NCBI GenBank assembly: GCA_023362775.1
Contig: JALMGJ010000002.1
Location: 56,018,914 to 56,082,913, forward strand
DNA from: Charina bottae
Taxonomy: Eukaryota > Chordata > Lepidosauria > Squamata > Charinaidae
Direction: 5' to 3'
DNA: 64,000 bases
This document shows positions 46,890 through 59,069 of this stretch, piece after piece; positions within the stretch are counted from its first letter, which is position 1; the number at the start of each line of letters is the position of its first letter. The translations under genes and the position numbers were made by a program. Below the pieces are notes generated by a model, which saw only the letters and a program-made list of their open reading frames with translations, did not search any database and was not told where the DNA came from.

Positions 46890-47230
46890 ATAAAAACTAT
46901 GTATTGTCAAGTTCAAGATCTTTCCGATCCCAATATATGGCTCTGAAATCTGGAAGGCTGACTCAAGAAAAAAATTATGCCTTTGCATTATGACGCTGGA
47001 GAAGATTGTTGGAGTTCCTTAGACCTAACCTCCCCAACCCCCATCCCCCAACATTCAATATAGGATGAAGTAAAATCAGGCTGCTCACTGGAAGCACTAA
47101 TAACGGAGCTAAAGCTTCAATATTTTGGACACATAATGCAAAGGCAGGAGTCACCGGAGAAGACCCCGATACTTGAAAAAATCATAGACAATCCCAATAG
47201 GCCAACCAAAACAAAAGGGCTAAATATTAT
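46890..47230 (+). mobile_element. RTE/BovB 3' fragment
   Basis: The sequence keeps, across frameshifts, an 'IPIYGSEIWKADS' segment, 'RRLLEFL' and then a 'TELKLQYFGHIMQRQESPEK' block (about 47105-47165), the BovB C-terminal order. It is strongly decayed. Confidence 0.75.
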
Positions 47231-47299
47231 TACTGATGCCACAAGCAGGAGCTTACAAAAGCTCAGAGGAGCGAGTTAGTGATAGTCCTGGTGAAATGG

Positions 47300-47735
47300 T
47301 GTCCATTGGGTCACGAACAATAACAAGTATTATTGCTCGGTCACGGAGAGAGAGCATGCTGCGGACCCCGTCGGTAAGGGAATTTCACCTGGCAGGGTCT
47401 AGAAGGCGGGCCTTCTCTGCGGTGGTGCCCGCCCTTTGGAACATTCTACCCCCGGAGGTGAGGCAGGCCCCATCGCTCACGGCCTTCAGAAAGAACTTAA
47501 AGACCTGGTTCTGCCGCCTTGCTTGGGATGGGGGGGGGAACAGTTCCTCCTGGGGATGGCTCGTGCCATAGAGCCCTACAAGCTCATCGCCTCTTGGGTT
47601 TTATATTTATTTTAATTATGATTGTACTATATGTTATTTTAATTGTTTGATTTTTTGTAAACCGCCCAGAGTCCCCCTAAGGGGAGATGGAGTGGTGATA
47701 TAAATCGAATTATAAATAAGATAAAGTAAGCTGGC
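47300..47735 (+). mobile_element. L2/CR1-like LINE 3' end
   Basis: The frame from about 47336 to 47571 encodes MLRTPSVREFHLAGSRRRAF and the [17 protein letters not shown]...LKTWFCRLAWDGGG region ending SSWGWLVP. The 3' UTR has 'accgcccagagtccccctaa' and 'aatcgaattataaataag'. No stop disrupts the remaining ORF. Confidence 0.9.
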
Positions 47736-48590
47736 TAAGTCGCTTCCCTGGCTTTCAAAGAAAGGAGAAACATATAGGATGAGAGACTGAGTGCATCTGT
47801 TGCTTGCTCCCAGGTTGTGGGATACATTGTGTCTGACCTTTAACAAAGTTTCTAAAGCTCTTCTTGTTTTCCATTTTCTTTTGCTTAAATCTATAGGCAG
47901 AAGCTGAAATTGTGTTCAGCTTTCTTTTTAGCCTCCGCTTTGCTCTTGGGGTATTGCTCTTGGGGTATTTGCTCTTACAATTATTTTAATTGTCTTATAC
48001 TTTTAATTAATTGGCTTCTGCTCTTGCTGTTGTTTGATGATGTTAATTTTTAAATTGTATTGTGGTAAACAGTTTTACAATGTGAGCTATTTTGTGAGGA
48101 CTTTGGTCCAAAGCCAGCATACCATCAATCGTATAAATAAAATGAGACAAAATAACATTGAACACATGCCTTAAATTATTGAGTACTTTCAAGTTAATTG
48201 TGAGATTGTTACTATCAAATATTGCTCTGTATATGCAATGGAGGTGTAATTTTGTTTGTGCTTTTATTTTTTTGAGCACTGATAAGCAATGGATAAATAT
48301 GTGCTGAAAACCATCTTGTGTGCTACAGCCACATAAAATCTGTAGGCTTCCCAAGGCTAAAATAGGTGCAACAATTTCTAGAAGAAGTTGGATGCTTGCC
48401 TGAAAGCCTTTTCCATCTGTATTGTACATGTCCAATTACACGCTTTTGTTTATAATAAACTTGTACAGATGTGCAAGAACATTTGTAGACTCTATGTAAC
48501 AATATTATAGATAGTTCTCTCTCCACAGATGGTCTTGCACAGTTTGGTGCTCTAGGCAATGTAGTAAAGTGATGTCCTGTTTAAAAGTAG
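47736..48590. other. No gene recognised
   Basis: A 130-codon frame at 48043-48435 (minus) shows no domain and lies in ordinary-composition DNA; chance is the simplest reading. Confidence 0.4.
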
Positions 48591-48599
48591 TCTTTGAAT

Positions 48600-48695
48600 C
48601 AAACTCGGCTCACTTCATGGATACATTTATGTCATTTTCTTAACAACAATACAGAAGTGGTTTGCCATTACGACATTCTGAATTTTTTCTTCTTC
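48600..48695 (-). mobile_element. Old SINE 3' fragment
   Basis: 'aacaatacagaagtggtttg' near 48644-48663 plus 'ccattacgacattctg' parallel the tail half of the CORE-headed SINE at 36985-37222. Short and diverged. Confidence 0.4.
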
Positions 48696-48711
48696 CTAGT
48701 TAGTCTGTAAA

Positions 48712-49047
48712 AAGGTAAAGGTTCCCCCCACACATTTGTGCAGTCGTGTCCGACTCTAGGGGCCGGTGCTCATCTCTGTTTGTTAGCCGAAGAGCCAGCA
48801 TTGTCCGAAGACGCTTCCATGGTCATGTGGCTGGCATGACGCATGCAGAACGCTGTTACCTACCCACCGAAGTGGTACCTATTCATCTACTTGCATTTGC
48901 ATGCTTTAGAATTGCTAGGTTGGCAAGAGCTGGGGCGAGTGCGGGAGCTCACTCCGTCACGTGGGGCAAGGGATTCGAACCTCCGAACTTGCGATCTTCC
49001 AATTGACAAGCCTGGTGTCTTACCCGCTGAGCCACCATGCCCCTGTA
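48712..49047 (-). mobile_element. Sauria-type SINE, near full length
   Basis: Minus-sense from AAAGGTAAAGG tail to the head CATGGTGGCTCAGCGGG near 49028-49044, with GGATTCGAACC (B-box complement) near 48971. The frame-like stretches in it are artefacts of the tRNA-like head. A short CTGTA lies on each side. Confidence 0.88.
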
Positions 49048-49476
49048 GCCCTGATATTATTTGGCAGTGTCTCATCCACCCCCTAGCCAGATGCAGCCCT
49101 GGTTAGCTTCTCAGCTCTGATAATTTTTTTTAGCTGCTGCTAGTTGCTGAGACATTAATCTTATTTACTTCCCAGTTTAAAAAATAGTTTTGACTATTTT
49201 ATGCGGTGATGCTATTCTGGGAGATGGACAAGGAAGTGCACCCTTTATGCCTGCCAAAAAAGTGATGAGAACCTTCCCCCACATAACCCATTTCATACAA
49301 CTCAATGTAAGTTCAGAAGCTGAGAAAAACGTAATACCCTAAGTTCTAATATGGGAAGAGCACAGCTCCAAAAAGCAGGAGAGGCAGGAAAACAAACAAA
49401 CAAAAAACACAAACGCAAGGCAGACCATTGTTATAAAACCAAGATTGTGAAAATGGCCGCCATGGATGATGACTAT
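49048..49476. other. No feature recognised
   Basis: Unique-looking DNA with a short A/AAAC-rich patch near 49391-49407. Confidence 0.4.
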
Positions 49477-49484
49477 GTCTAAGG

Positions 49485-49911
49485 CAGAGCTTTCCAAACT
49501 GTGTGTCGGGACACGTTAGTGTGTCGGCTGCAGTGTCTGGGTGTGTCGCGGCTGCTGCCACCGCCAAGCCCTACCAGAATTCCACGCAGGTCCTAGTGCC
49601 TGCCTTGTGCCTTGCTGCCTCCAAACCTGCTGTGATTCCGCGCAGGTCCTAGTGCCTGCCTTGTGCCTGGCTGCCTCCAAACCTGCTGTGATTCCGCGCA
49701 GGTCCTAGTGCCTGCCTTGTGCCTGGCTGCCTCCAAACCTGCTGTGATTCCGCGCATGTCCTAGTGCCTGCCTTGTGCCTGGCTGCCTCCAAACCTGCTG
49801 TGATTCCGCGCAGGTCCTAGTGCCTGCCTTGTGCCCTGCTGTAAGAGTGTGTCGTGAAATGATGCATGTCTAAAAAGTGTGTCACCAACATGAAAAGTTT
49901 GGAAAGCTCTG
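49485..49911. mobile_element. GC-rich hAT-type element with internal minisatellite
   Basis: Ends CAGAGCTTTCCAAACTGTG and GAAAAGTTTGGAAAGCTCTG, inverted; perfect 8-base duplication GTCTAAGG (49477-49484 and 49912-49919). Same family as 44619-44889, but the middle is a 56-base tandem repeat. Confidence 0.9.
49583..49841. repeat. 56-bp minisatellite, about 4.6 copies
   Basis: 'CAGGTCCTAGTGCCTGCC' or a single-base variant begins at 49587, 49643, 49699, 49755 and 49811, exactly 56 bases apart. Units are almost identical, indicating recent expansion inside the transposable element. The last unit is partial. Confidence 0.95.
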
Positions 49912-50104
49912 GTCTAAGGGCTTTAATCAGTAGGATGATAGACCTGATCAGAATTCCCCTGCTGTTGTTTTGCACAAATACCTGTTCTGTTGTGTATTTA
50001 TATTAACATAATAACAATAATTCACAATAGAAACTGTTTGTTGACGATGGGGTCTTTCTATTTCTGGAGTGTGTAAAATGCACATTTGAAAGTGAAGTAT
50101 GGGA

Positions 50105-50197
50105 CTTATTTATTTATTTGTAAATGTTTATCTGACTTCCTGAAACTAGATGGACCCCGGGTAGCTTACAGAAATAAGTGTTAAAAACGAAACATAA
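50105..50197 (-). mobile_element. Short LINE 3' tail
   Basis: (TTTA)n at 50109-50120 then 'ggtagcttacagaaataagtg' look like an antisense L2-type 3' tail. It may join the LINE at 50490-50950, split by the SINE. Confidence 0.5.
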
Positions 50198-50202
50198 ATG
50201 GA

Positions 50203-50455
50203 GAGGCAGTTTGGTCTAGTGGTTAAGGTGCTGGGCTAGAAACCAGGAGTCTGTGAGTTCTAGTTCCGCCTTAGGCATGAAAGCCGGCTGGGTGACCTTG
50301 GGCCAGTCACTCTCACTCAGCCCAACTCACCTCACAGGGTGGTGGTTGTGGGGAAAATAGGAGGAGGAAGGAGTATTAGGTATGTTCGCCGCCTTGAGTT
50401 ATTTATAAAAATAATAATAAAGGCAGGATAAAAATTAAATAAAAAAATAAAAAAT
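50203..50455 (+). mobile_element. CORE/MIR-like tRNA SINE with L2-type tail
   Basis: A-box-like TGGTCTAGTGG at 50212-50222; core 'gggtgaccttgggccagtca'; 3' end 'cgccttgagttatttataaa' with (AAT)n. Same family as 38506-38757, opposite orientation. Confidence 0.85.
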
Positions 50456-50489
50456 TAAATTTTAATTAAAATCCAAAACTAAACATTAT

Positions 50490-50950
50490 AATATTGAAAG
50501 TGATGTCACAATATGCCAGTCCCCAGGCCTGGCACATTACTTTCACCATTTCTCCCAACAGGCCCAGGGTGAGATGTATAGCTGGGTATCATCAGCATAC
50601 TGATAATACTTCATCCCAAACTGGCAATGACCACTCCCACTGGTTTCATGTAGAAGTTGAATTGGATAGCGGAGAAGACTGAACCCTGAGATATTCCATC
50701 ATAAAGTGCCCAGAGGTCTGCCCCCCCCCACTCTCTGGACCTACTTCCTCAGGAAGAACTGGAACCATTACAACCCTGGGCCTCCAACTCCCAACCCTTG
50801 GTCCAGAAGGATACTATGGTTGACAATATTGAAAGCCACTGAGAGATCCAGGAGGACAAGGAGATCACACCACTTCCAACCAAACCCCTCCTGTCATTTT
50901 TCTTTTTGCTGATAGATTTTCAGTATCTTTTATTTATTTTCTCAAAAGTT
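50490..50950 (-). mobile_element. L2/CR1-like LINE, RT fragment, antisense
   Basis: The minus strand encodes, across stops, an RT stretch with GISQGSVFSA...FNFYMKPVG near 50640-50705 and a YYQYADD-like motif near 50582-50605. The plus-strand frames across it are shadows. It extends to about 50920 with 'actgagagatccaggaggac', the complement of the LDLSAAF region. Confidence 0.7.
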
Positions 50951-51439
50951 CTTTCCAAGATCCCTCCTTCCCAGGCTCTGATTGGTTTCAGGCACTCTCT
51001 GCTTTAAATTCTGTTTCAGAATTGGACCTCCTGAAAAAGCTGTCCAACTTTTAGGACTGGTTCAAAAGAGTGAAGTTTTCCAGAAAGGAACAGTTTTTGC
51101 CAGCCCCTTTTACTACAATTTGTTTACATCCTCTTCATTCCTAGTATATTCTCTCCCTCCCTCCCTCCTTTCTTTCCAATCATCAAAGTTTCTGGAACAG
51201 GCAGTAAAAGTTCAGAGAGAAAGAGAGAATAAAAAATAGCCTAAGTACAGCACACAACATTAGGAGGGGCAAAAAAAAATCTCGTTTTATGCTGTAACAC
51301 ACCTTCAAGTGCTGTTCTGTAGGCACCATCTCAACAGGCAGGAGGATGACTAAGGTGGCCTATGGTATGTATGTGTACATCAGCAGTAATGTCTTCATTC
51401 AGCAAAGCTATGCATACATGAGAACCCTGGTGTGAACTC
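50951..51439. other. No feature recognised
   Basis: A CCCT-rich short tract lies near 51152-51178; nothing else recognised. Confidence 0.4.
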
Positions 51440-51800
51440 ATGAGGAACATTCAAAAGTTCTGAGTATGTTTAGCTGGAAAAGAGAAGATGGGGGCAGTGA
51501 TATGATAGTTGTCTTCAAGTATCTGAAGTGCTGTCATGTAGAAGACAAGGCAGAATAGTTCAGAGCTGGTTCAGCAAAAAGGGCATCAATTACAAGGAAC
51601 CATATTTCAGACATCAGGGAAAAACATCTAATGTAATAGCTACTCTACTATGGAACAGACTGTACTGAATAGCCTTGGACTCTCCTTTACTGGAGATGCT
51701 TAAACAGAGGCTGTAGTAGTGGATTCCAGCACCAGGCAGTGAGCTGGATTAGATTACTGTATCTCCAAGAACACTTCCATTCTATGATTCTGTGGTTCTT
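51440..51800 (+). mobile_element. CR1 LINE 3' end with ATTCTATG-type terminus
   Basis: Sense CR1 3' pattern: 'tgagtatgtttagctggaaa', 'gatatgatagttgtcttcaa', 'ctgtactgaatagccttgg', ending 'attctatgattctgtggttc', the terminal 8-mer repeat characteristic of CR1. Confidence 0.85.
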
Positions 51801-52984
51801 TTTCTCAGTTGGTGACTGTGTTCACACATCATTCTTGTTTGGCTGAGGTTATATGGATCTAGTCCATTGTGATTTATTAATAAACCAGGGCCGTGCAACA
51901 TTTTAGGGGCAAAAGCTATAATTCACTTTTGAATGAGGCCATATTCAAAATGTCGGGAATGGCCAGGACAACACTAAATTAGATTTAATGTATATGTTAT
52001 AAATTAATTATATGATGTTATGATTTCTCTCCATAATTTCCCTTCCTGCCACATTAAAAAATTACAATTCATGGACAACTTTCTAAGAGGCTTTTGGGAG
52101 ATGTGCATGGCTTGGGAACCTCAGATTTGGACATCAGCACACCCATGCAGTAAGCCATGGTTAAGTAAACCCTAGCTTACTGAAATGTGTGATCAGACCA
52201 ATGCCATGTTTGTCTTCGTAAAACTTGATCACTAAGAACTCATTGTGCTTTCTTATGCAGTCTGGCAGGTAAAAATAAAACAAGTATTTGTGGAAACATT
52301 GCCAATAGGAAATAAGGAATGCCAGATACCAAAGCACCAGACCGACTTAATCATACCCCCTAAATATATGATTAGGGAAGCAGTAACTATATTTAGCTTA
52401 TGAAATGTTTACTGGCATCTCAGGATTTCCAATAGTAGAGCTTGGGACATGGAAGAAATGATTTGGATTTTAATGTGTATGTCTCCAATTATCATTTTCT
52501 GCACCTATATGTGAGCCAGGATGCAATGTTATGACAAAATCCACACTTTCCCAAATCTCGCTGTGCTGTCTGCAACTCAAAATGTCTCTACAAAAAAGGG
52601 GACATTCATTTTAATTAAGATGAATATTATATTAAAGTTGCTTGCAAAAAAGCATGCATTAGGAAAAAAACACATACAAAAATCAGTACTTGAAGAGTCA
52701 TGTCCACAAACACATGTATGCACTAAAAACAAACACCCCCACCCTTCTTGCAACTGATGCAGAAATATGCCTGAGTGAAAAAAAAATAAAAATAAAAATA
52801 AAAAACTGAGCAAAAGTTAACTGGACAGCTGAGTCTATCCCTCATTAGAAATCCTCCCTATCCCAGCATGATGAATTTGGTAGAGTATCCAAGTGTTTTC
52901 AATAATACCTGAAGTCATACTGCTTTTCTTAGTGGTCTGCAGTGAGGGTTGCGTAGTATTTCTGTTACTTAACGAAGTAACCCC
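51801..52984. other. No gene recognised
   Basis: The 'gtgttcacacatcattc' (51829) and 'gaaatgtgtgatcagacc' (52181) phrases could be ends of an old MITE, but the interior does not confirm it. Otherwise unique-looking. Confidence 0.4.
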
Positions 52985-53485
52985 AAAGAAAGGAGCCGGT
53001 CTCTGGAAATGAATAAATATCAGTCTTTTGTAAAAGCAAAGGGGGGTCTCAAGTGTTTAGGAAAGAGAGTGTTCTCTTGGAGAGATAACAAGCTTCTGGT
53101 GAATCAGTCCACTGGGCCTAGAGAGCACCTGTGTTATCATGGTTGGGTTGTTAAGCTGTTGTGGCCCCCACCCCTTTGGAACAGCATCCCCCCAGAGATA
53201 TTGATGGCATCCACTTTCCTGGGGTTCCAGAAAGCCCTTAAAACCTGGCTTTGGTCCCAGGCCTGGAATTGATATGTTTGGGGAGGGGGGACCTGTTGCG
53301 TTAGGTTTTAATGGCTGATTTTCCTCCAGGCTGTTTGGTTTTCTCTATGTTTTTAATAGTTTTCTCTTTGTATTAGATTTTGTAAGCCACTTAGAGTCTG
53401 TTGGAGTGGGCAGTTATAATAAATTATTATTTATAATAATAAAGTTAATGATAAATAAATAAGTCAATAAATAAATAAGATGCCA
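52985..53485 (+). mobile_element. L2-like LINE 3' end, diverged
   Basis: The segment at 53155-53270 encodes a PPPLWNSIPPEI...FLGFQKALKTWLWSQ stretch, matching the family's C-terminus. The 3' UTR has 'gtaagccacttagagtctgt' and ends in (AAATA)n at about 53455-53480. Confidence 0.75.
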
Positions 53486-53527
53486 AAGTTTATTTATCTC
53501 CTACTGAATATAATATATACTGAATAT

Positions 53528-53590
53528 ATACTGGCGTGGGCTGGTCGATGAAGTCACAAAGAGTCGGAAGAGACTGAACAGATAAACGAC
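53528..53590 (+). mobile_element. Very short BovB 3' tail insertion
   Basis: 'cgatgaagtcacaaagagtc' and 'gactgaacagataaacgac' are the BovB 3' terminus. ACTGAATATA lies on both sides (about 53518-53527 and 53597-53606), giving an insert of roughly 70 bases. Confidence 0.7.
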
Positions 53591-53606
53591 AGCAACTGAA
53601 TATAAG

Positions 53607-56600
53607 CCAAGAAAAAGAAAGCTAGGTGTGTGGGTGCTACCAAACTGAAAATATTTCAGCATTTCTGAGCAGCAGGAATAAGTTGTCTTCTCTCAAATCA
53701 GTGTGGCTTTCTTGTTATGGATCGATGTAACACACAGTTCACTTAGTTTGAATGTTTAATCTACACATCCTGAATGTGTATCCAAGAGAGGTATAACTGA
53801 GTAAGAAAATTAAGAGTGTTTAAATAACATTAGACATAATGTTGTGTGTGTGTGTGTGTATGAAAGAGTGAACTTCCATATAACCAAACTCCAATTTATG
53901 AGAAGATTGTCTCTGAATATTCCATAGATGCTGGAGACACAATAAGGGCATGTTATTGTCTTCAGATCCTGCTTCAATGTGTCTGACTTGCCACTGTTGG
54001 CAATAGAATTCCAGACAAAGATATCTGTGGGTTCGATATTGGACCATAGGAAGCCATTTTAAATCAGATCAGATTATGTGTCCAAAGATAGGCAACTTCT
54101 TTTTTCCCTTCAGAATCCCACTCCCTGAGGACTTTAGTAGATGGATATATATTTAATTAATTTTCAGTAACTGAAAAGCCTTCTGTAAAATTGTGAATAA
54201 CGGTGATGGATTTCACAAGGCTCTTTTGAAGACAAAAACAGAATTCATGCTGTATCAGTTTTGTTCATTATTATATATTATACAGTATATTACAAGAAAC
54301 CTTTCCAATCTTTCTTATAATCACACTAACTAGGACACAATTTTGTTTGATGAGGTTTTTTTTAATGCAACATCACATGCTTTTGTTTCAAAACTTGATA
54401 TCCAAGTCATAAAGGCAGAGGAGAGAAAGGGATGCACAACTTAGCATTCCTGATTCCATACCTAGTTTCACATTTTTATATATTCAGGTAAATGCATGAA
54501 GACGACTTCTGTTGTTGAAGCACTTTTTTTTGGCTCTGAATCACCCACTTTTCATCTTATTTCCAGGACACCTTTTTTTCTGGGTGAGGTCATTTTGGCA
54601 TTAAGAATGTTAGATTAGAATAGGCCATGACCCAGTCAGTATGATGATAATACCCTTAAAACAGTATCATTTTTTGGATGCCTCCCTGATTATTTTCATT
54701 TCAAGTTCATCCTGATCATTTCATTGATCCTGATCATAATACATTCCCAGGATTAAATGACCTTGAGGTGGGGGGCTGGTTCTGCTTGTCTGGAGAAATC
54801 GGCCTCTTTCTAGTCTGTTTAACTCTGTTTGATGTAGAATGAACTGCCCCCAGTCCAGCTTGAAATCTTTCATCTGAAGTATCATTCATAATTTTGTTTT
54901 TGTCACACCTGAATGTGCCTTGACTCCGCAGTTGCTTTGAGTTAAAGTTCTATATAATAGCAAATTATCTGCCCTTTTTAAAAAACCCATGCTGTTTGGA
55001 AATTTATCAGAAGCATCAAGTTGTTAGGATAAAAATCTGCACAGTAAAATTAAGGGTTCTCAATGGATTTCAGTTCAAATAATGGTCCTCCTTGACTCCA
55101 GCCTCTGTTTCAGCCACCTGGTCCCAATATGTCTATGCTTATACAGTTCCTCTTTAAATAAATACTGTTGCCACAATGATGCTTGGAATTCTCTTTAAGT
55201 TGCCAACAGGGCTGCTTTATTTTCAGCCTATCCTTCAGCACACAAAAGCCGACATTGCAGATCAGTGAATACTCTGGCAGCAACAATATGAATCCCAGAA
55301 TCCCATTTCAAAAAATGCTGTTCATCAGATTCACAGAAGATATGAAAGAGAAAAAAAAATGGGTTCCACAAAAGCTGGTATAGGATGAACTTCAGGTGAA
55401 CTTCAGCAGAGCTTTAGCTATAACATCAATGAAGAAAATACTGTCTTATAAGCCCCACTTGGATGTCCCCCCCCCACCACAATCTATTCACCTGGTAATA
55501 ACACAGATATCACTGCTGCGAGCTTCCAAACATCTAAGGTAGATTTATACCAGGAGCTGATTTGTGTTGGCTGTTTTCATTTATTGCTCTGCAGTTTATG
55601 GGAGAAAAATCCATGTTGTCAGGATTAGCATTAGGACTAGGAATCACTGGATTCTTTTTGTCCCCCCCATGAATTCAAGAAGATATTGCTGATCAAGAAG
55701 GTTCTACTCCTCTTCCTCATCTTCTCATTGCTTTTCAGATGTTCTTTCTCAGCATCAAAACAACATTAAGGAATAGATGACCAGAACCTGATGACTTGCT
55801 TTGTCTTTAATCTTTGGCAAATATTAAGGAGATCAATATATGAATGACAGCTGTGATTGTGGTGAGAAATATAAAGGGCGCCACTTGGAATATCTGAGAA
55901 CAAAGGTTCCCCCACCCTTGGAAGTGGGATTGCATTATAGAGTTTCTCCCCACACAAGAAAGATGAGCATTAACTTTTTAATAAGCAAAAGCTGAAACTA
56001 ACTTAATACTGAAATCTAAAGTGGTCCTTATGGTTTTTGCCTATATAAATTTTAGACTTACTGTAGCCTCCCTGCCTCCAATCTATATCAGAACTGAAGA
56101 TGGGGAAAAAAAGGTCAAAGCTTTCCAACTCCATTTATTATGGCCCAGATATAGAACTGGTCTCTTGTGATTATACTAAAAAATAAAAAAAAAGACATCT
56201 AACTACATCTTTAAATTAGCATATATTGACCACCCTCCTCTTTTTTTACATGTATGCCATGTGTTAGGCACATAAACCATCCTGACTTTTTTATCTCCCT
56301 CCCAACCCCTCTGACCTTGGAGGAGAGACTGGGATGTCAGCATGGGGCCAACCTCCTCCTCTGCCAGCTCATTTGCTTTTGACAAGGATCTGAAGTAAGA
56401 CTATAACTGCGTACAGATGAATATTGTTATAGAACATGGTGTAAGCAGTTAACCTAAGCATCCAGGATTCCCAGTCTCGTGAAACATGGTTATTATATTC
56501 AACTGAACACATTTACATGTGCATGTCCATTCATCTTTATCACTGCAGGGCAGTTGAGGTTGGGACTGGCTGTGTTCACGCGATTGTTAGATTTTTATAA

Positions 56601-58650
56601 CATGAAGAAGAATCCGAGGATCTTCAGAACAGTCAAACAGGGCAACATATCTGTTAAAAAAAAATCATCACATCACTCCAGGAGGTTTATAAGGATACGG
56701 AGACCTGTGCCAGGGAAGTCAGTTTGGATTGATTTTGTAAGTCATAAATAAGTTGACCAAGATTATATAAATTGTTTCTACACAAGATATCATTTAATAA
56801 AATCAACATGTTGGTTAGGCAAAATGAAACTTCTTCATATACAACACAGCTGGTTAGTAACACCCAGATATAGGAAACTTCATGAAACTGAGGAATATGC
56901 ATGGAAGGAACTTAGCATATGCATATAAGCTAGTGTATTTATTATTTTCAGTAGGGTGATTATTTTCATGGCAAAAAGTTGGAATGGCAATGTGAATATT
57001 TTTGCTCCAGTGCATGCATTATAATGCTATCATGTCTTTTGCTGTATTAATTGGTACTCTAAGGACATTAACTGTAATCACAAACAAGTTATTTCAGAAG
57101 CATTTCCCACCTTATCCTGGGTTTCAGGCAGAGATGTGCAATATTTTCTGGGCCAAAGCTGAGTTTGGCCTTTGAGTGCTGAACTTCAAGAAGTAGACAG
57201 GATCAAGGCAAAATAATAAAAACAATAATAATTGGAGCTAATTAAAATGACAGTTAATGTGTTTATTCCCCATCTATTTTATAATTTTATCCTGTAGAAT
57301 TCATCCCTGAATGAAATATCCAGGTGTAACCACAGCCTGGCACTTGAGACAGAAACAAAACATGTTGTATTTAAGCCTCTTTCTGTACGATTTTCGGGTA
57401 TCTTCATTGCCTATGTTGTTTCCCCCTATTGAATAAAGAATGGATAATAGCAAGCTCCCCACCCCAACTTTAATATGTCCAGTGTATGGTATGAAAGGGG
57501 CTTCTATGTGGACAGAGCTGAATGTGCTTAGGAATTTTGTTCAGACTGACTGCACCAGAGTTTGCAGTGGTGAGACTGATCTTCCCCATAATCAAGAGAC
57601 GGGGGTGAACGGTTGTCTGATTGTCATCAACACATGGTGATGATGATGCTTCACCTTCTTTTGTACGTCTCAAGTTCAAGCATTCCAATATTTGACCAAA
57701 GCTTTGGTCTTCCCAGGCTTTGCACCGCATTTTTGAAATATTGATGAGAACCCATATGAAAATTATTACAGGTTGCTTGTAATGGGATTCATTGGAATAT
57801 GATAGCAGGAGCTTAATGGACAAATCTGTTATTACCATATTCACTTTTCATGCAACAACACAGAAATCAAGTTTTCAGTTATTAAAACAATAACTATAAA
57901 AGCAACTACTTTGGGTAACAGAGGTGGCTTGATTATATCTTTGCAAAGGAATTGGATAGGGTTGGGACTTTTTCAGGGGCAGGGAGAGAAACCTTAAGTT
58001 TGGAAACCATAACGCATTGCAGTTTTTTTTTGATACATTGCTTTGATTTAAAGGGCCAGACATTACTCGGTGCTTGCACAGGGGACCTTTCACTTCACTT
58101 TGATTCATTCATCAAAATGTTTTTAATCTTAGCATGTTGTAAAGATCCAAATGCAAGCTTTTGAGTTGCATAAATTAAGATCCCCTGGCTTCAGCAGCAA
58201 TGTCATTGGAAAAAACTGTTGGTTGTTCTGAAAATATACAAAGACTAAACCACAGACAGAATTTACCAAACACTGTAAACATTCTCACAGTGTGGGTATA
58301 AATATCTCCTCTTTGATTCATTGCATGCCAGATTTTCTAGTAAAGAGATAAAATAGGAGGTAAAGAATCAAAGAGCATTTAAATTTAGCAAAGAAGCAGA
58401 CAATCAGGAGAATCCAGGGAAAGAGAGAACTTCAAAACCCTGAGGTCCTCATCTTCAGGGAAAACTCAGCACTTATATCTGTGATAACAATAAGCTGAAA
58501 TATTGTAATCTTTTGGTTATCCAATATTTTTATGTGAAAGAGCTCATGTAGGCTTTGCAAATAAAAATATCTTTGTCTAGATTTGCTCAGAAACTCATGG
58601 AAACTTTCTCAAGCAATAGGGAAGCTTGTCCAAATATAAGAAAAGAAAAA

Positions 58651-58685
<35 letters not shown>

Positions 58686-58839
58686 CGTGGCCTTTGGGAA
58701 AATCCAGCCATTATTTTGAGGACAGAAATAGAGCATAGTTTTCTGCACTTGCTCTTAATTCAGACCTACAACTGATTTAACTCTAATCTAGGCCTTTCCA
58801 ACAGCATCCAAAGTACTTTGAATGGAGAGGGAAAATAGC
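53607..58839. other. Long block with no recognisable gene or repeat
   Basis: Over 5 kb with little repeat signal. A (GT)n run at 53840-53858 and a (GA)n run at 58656-58682 are present. Frames of up to 124 codons (57470-57844 minus) have no domain, splice or start support. May contain conserved non-coding sequence, untested. Confidence 0.45.
58654..58683. repeat. (GA)n microsatellite
   Basis: About 14 uninterrupted AG dinucleotide units. Confidence 0.95.
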
Positions 58840-58925
58840 AAGGCATTATTTTTTTAATTTTTTTAAATTATTAAATTTATACACAGCCCATCTCACCATA
58901 AAAGTGACTCTTGATGACTTTATTT
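58840..58925 (-). mobile_element. Short L2-type LINE tail
   Basis: 'cagcccatctcaccataaaa' following T/A-rich sequence is the antisense tail motif of the L2-like family. Confidence 0.5.
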
Positions 58926-58929
58926 ATCT

Positions 58930-59069
58930 GCAGTGCAGTGTAGTGGCGCTGGGGTGTGCGGCGGCGCAGGGGCGTGCGGTGGCACGTGCGTGCATGGTGG
59001 CTGCCGTGCACGTGCGCGCCGCCGCTTCCAGGTGGTGTGGCGACACACAGTTTGGAAAGCTCTGCCCTA
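58930..59069. mobile_element. Third copy of the GC-rich hAT-type family, partial
   Basis: The right end 'gtggcgacacacagtttgg' then AAAGCTCTG matches the 44619-44889 and 49485-49911 copies. The rest is CpG- and GC-rich (58945-59035), with 'gcacgtgcgtgcat' and 'tgcacgtgcgcgcc' forming an inverted pair. The left terminus is missing or merged with an old LINE tail; no duplication was found. Confidence 0.65.

Noticed and set aside
49583..49841. CRISPR array
   Set aside because: The 56-base units are contiguous with no unique spacers, and the DNA is vertebrate; it is a minisatellite.
51829..52200. MITE with inverted 'TTCACACATCA' ends
   Set aside because: Only short end-like phrases match, with no duplication and no symmetrical interior.
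57470..57844. 124-codon minus-strand frame as a host exon
   Set aside because: No domain, no splice signals and ordinary composition.
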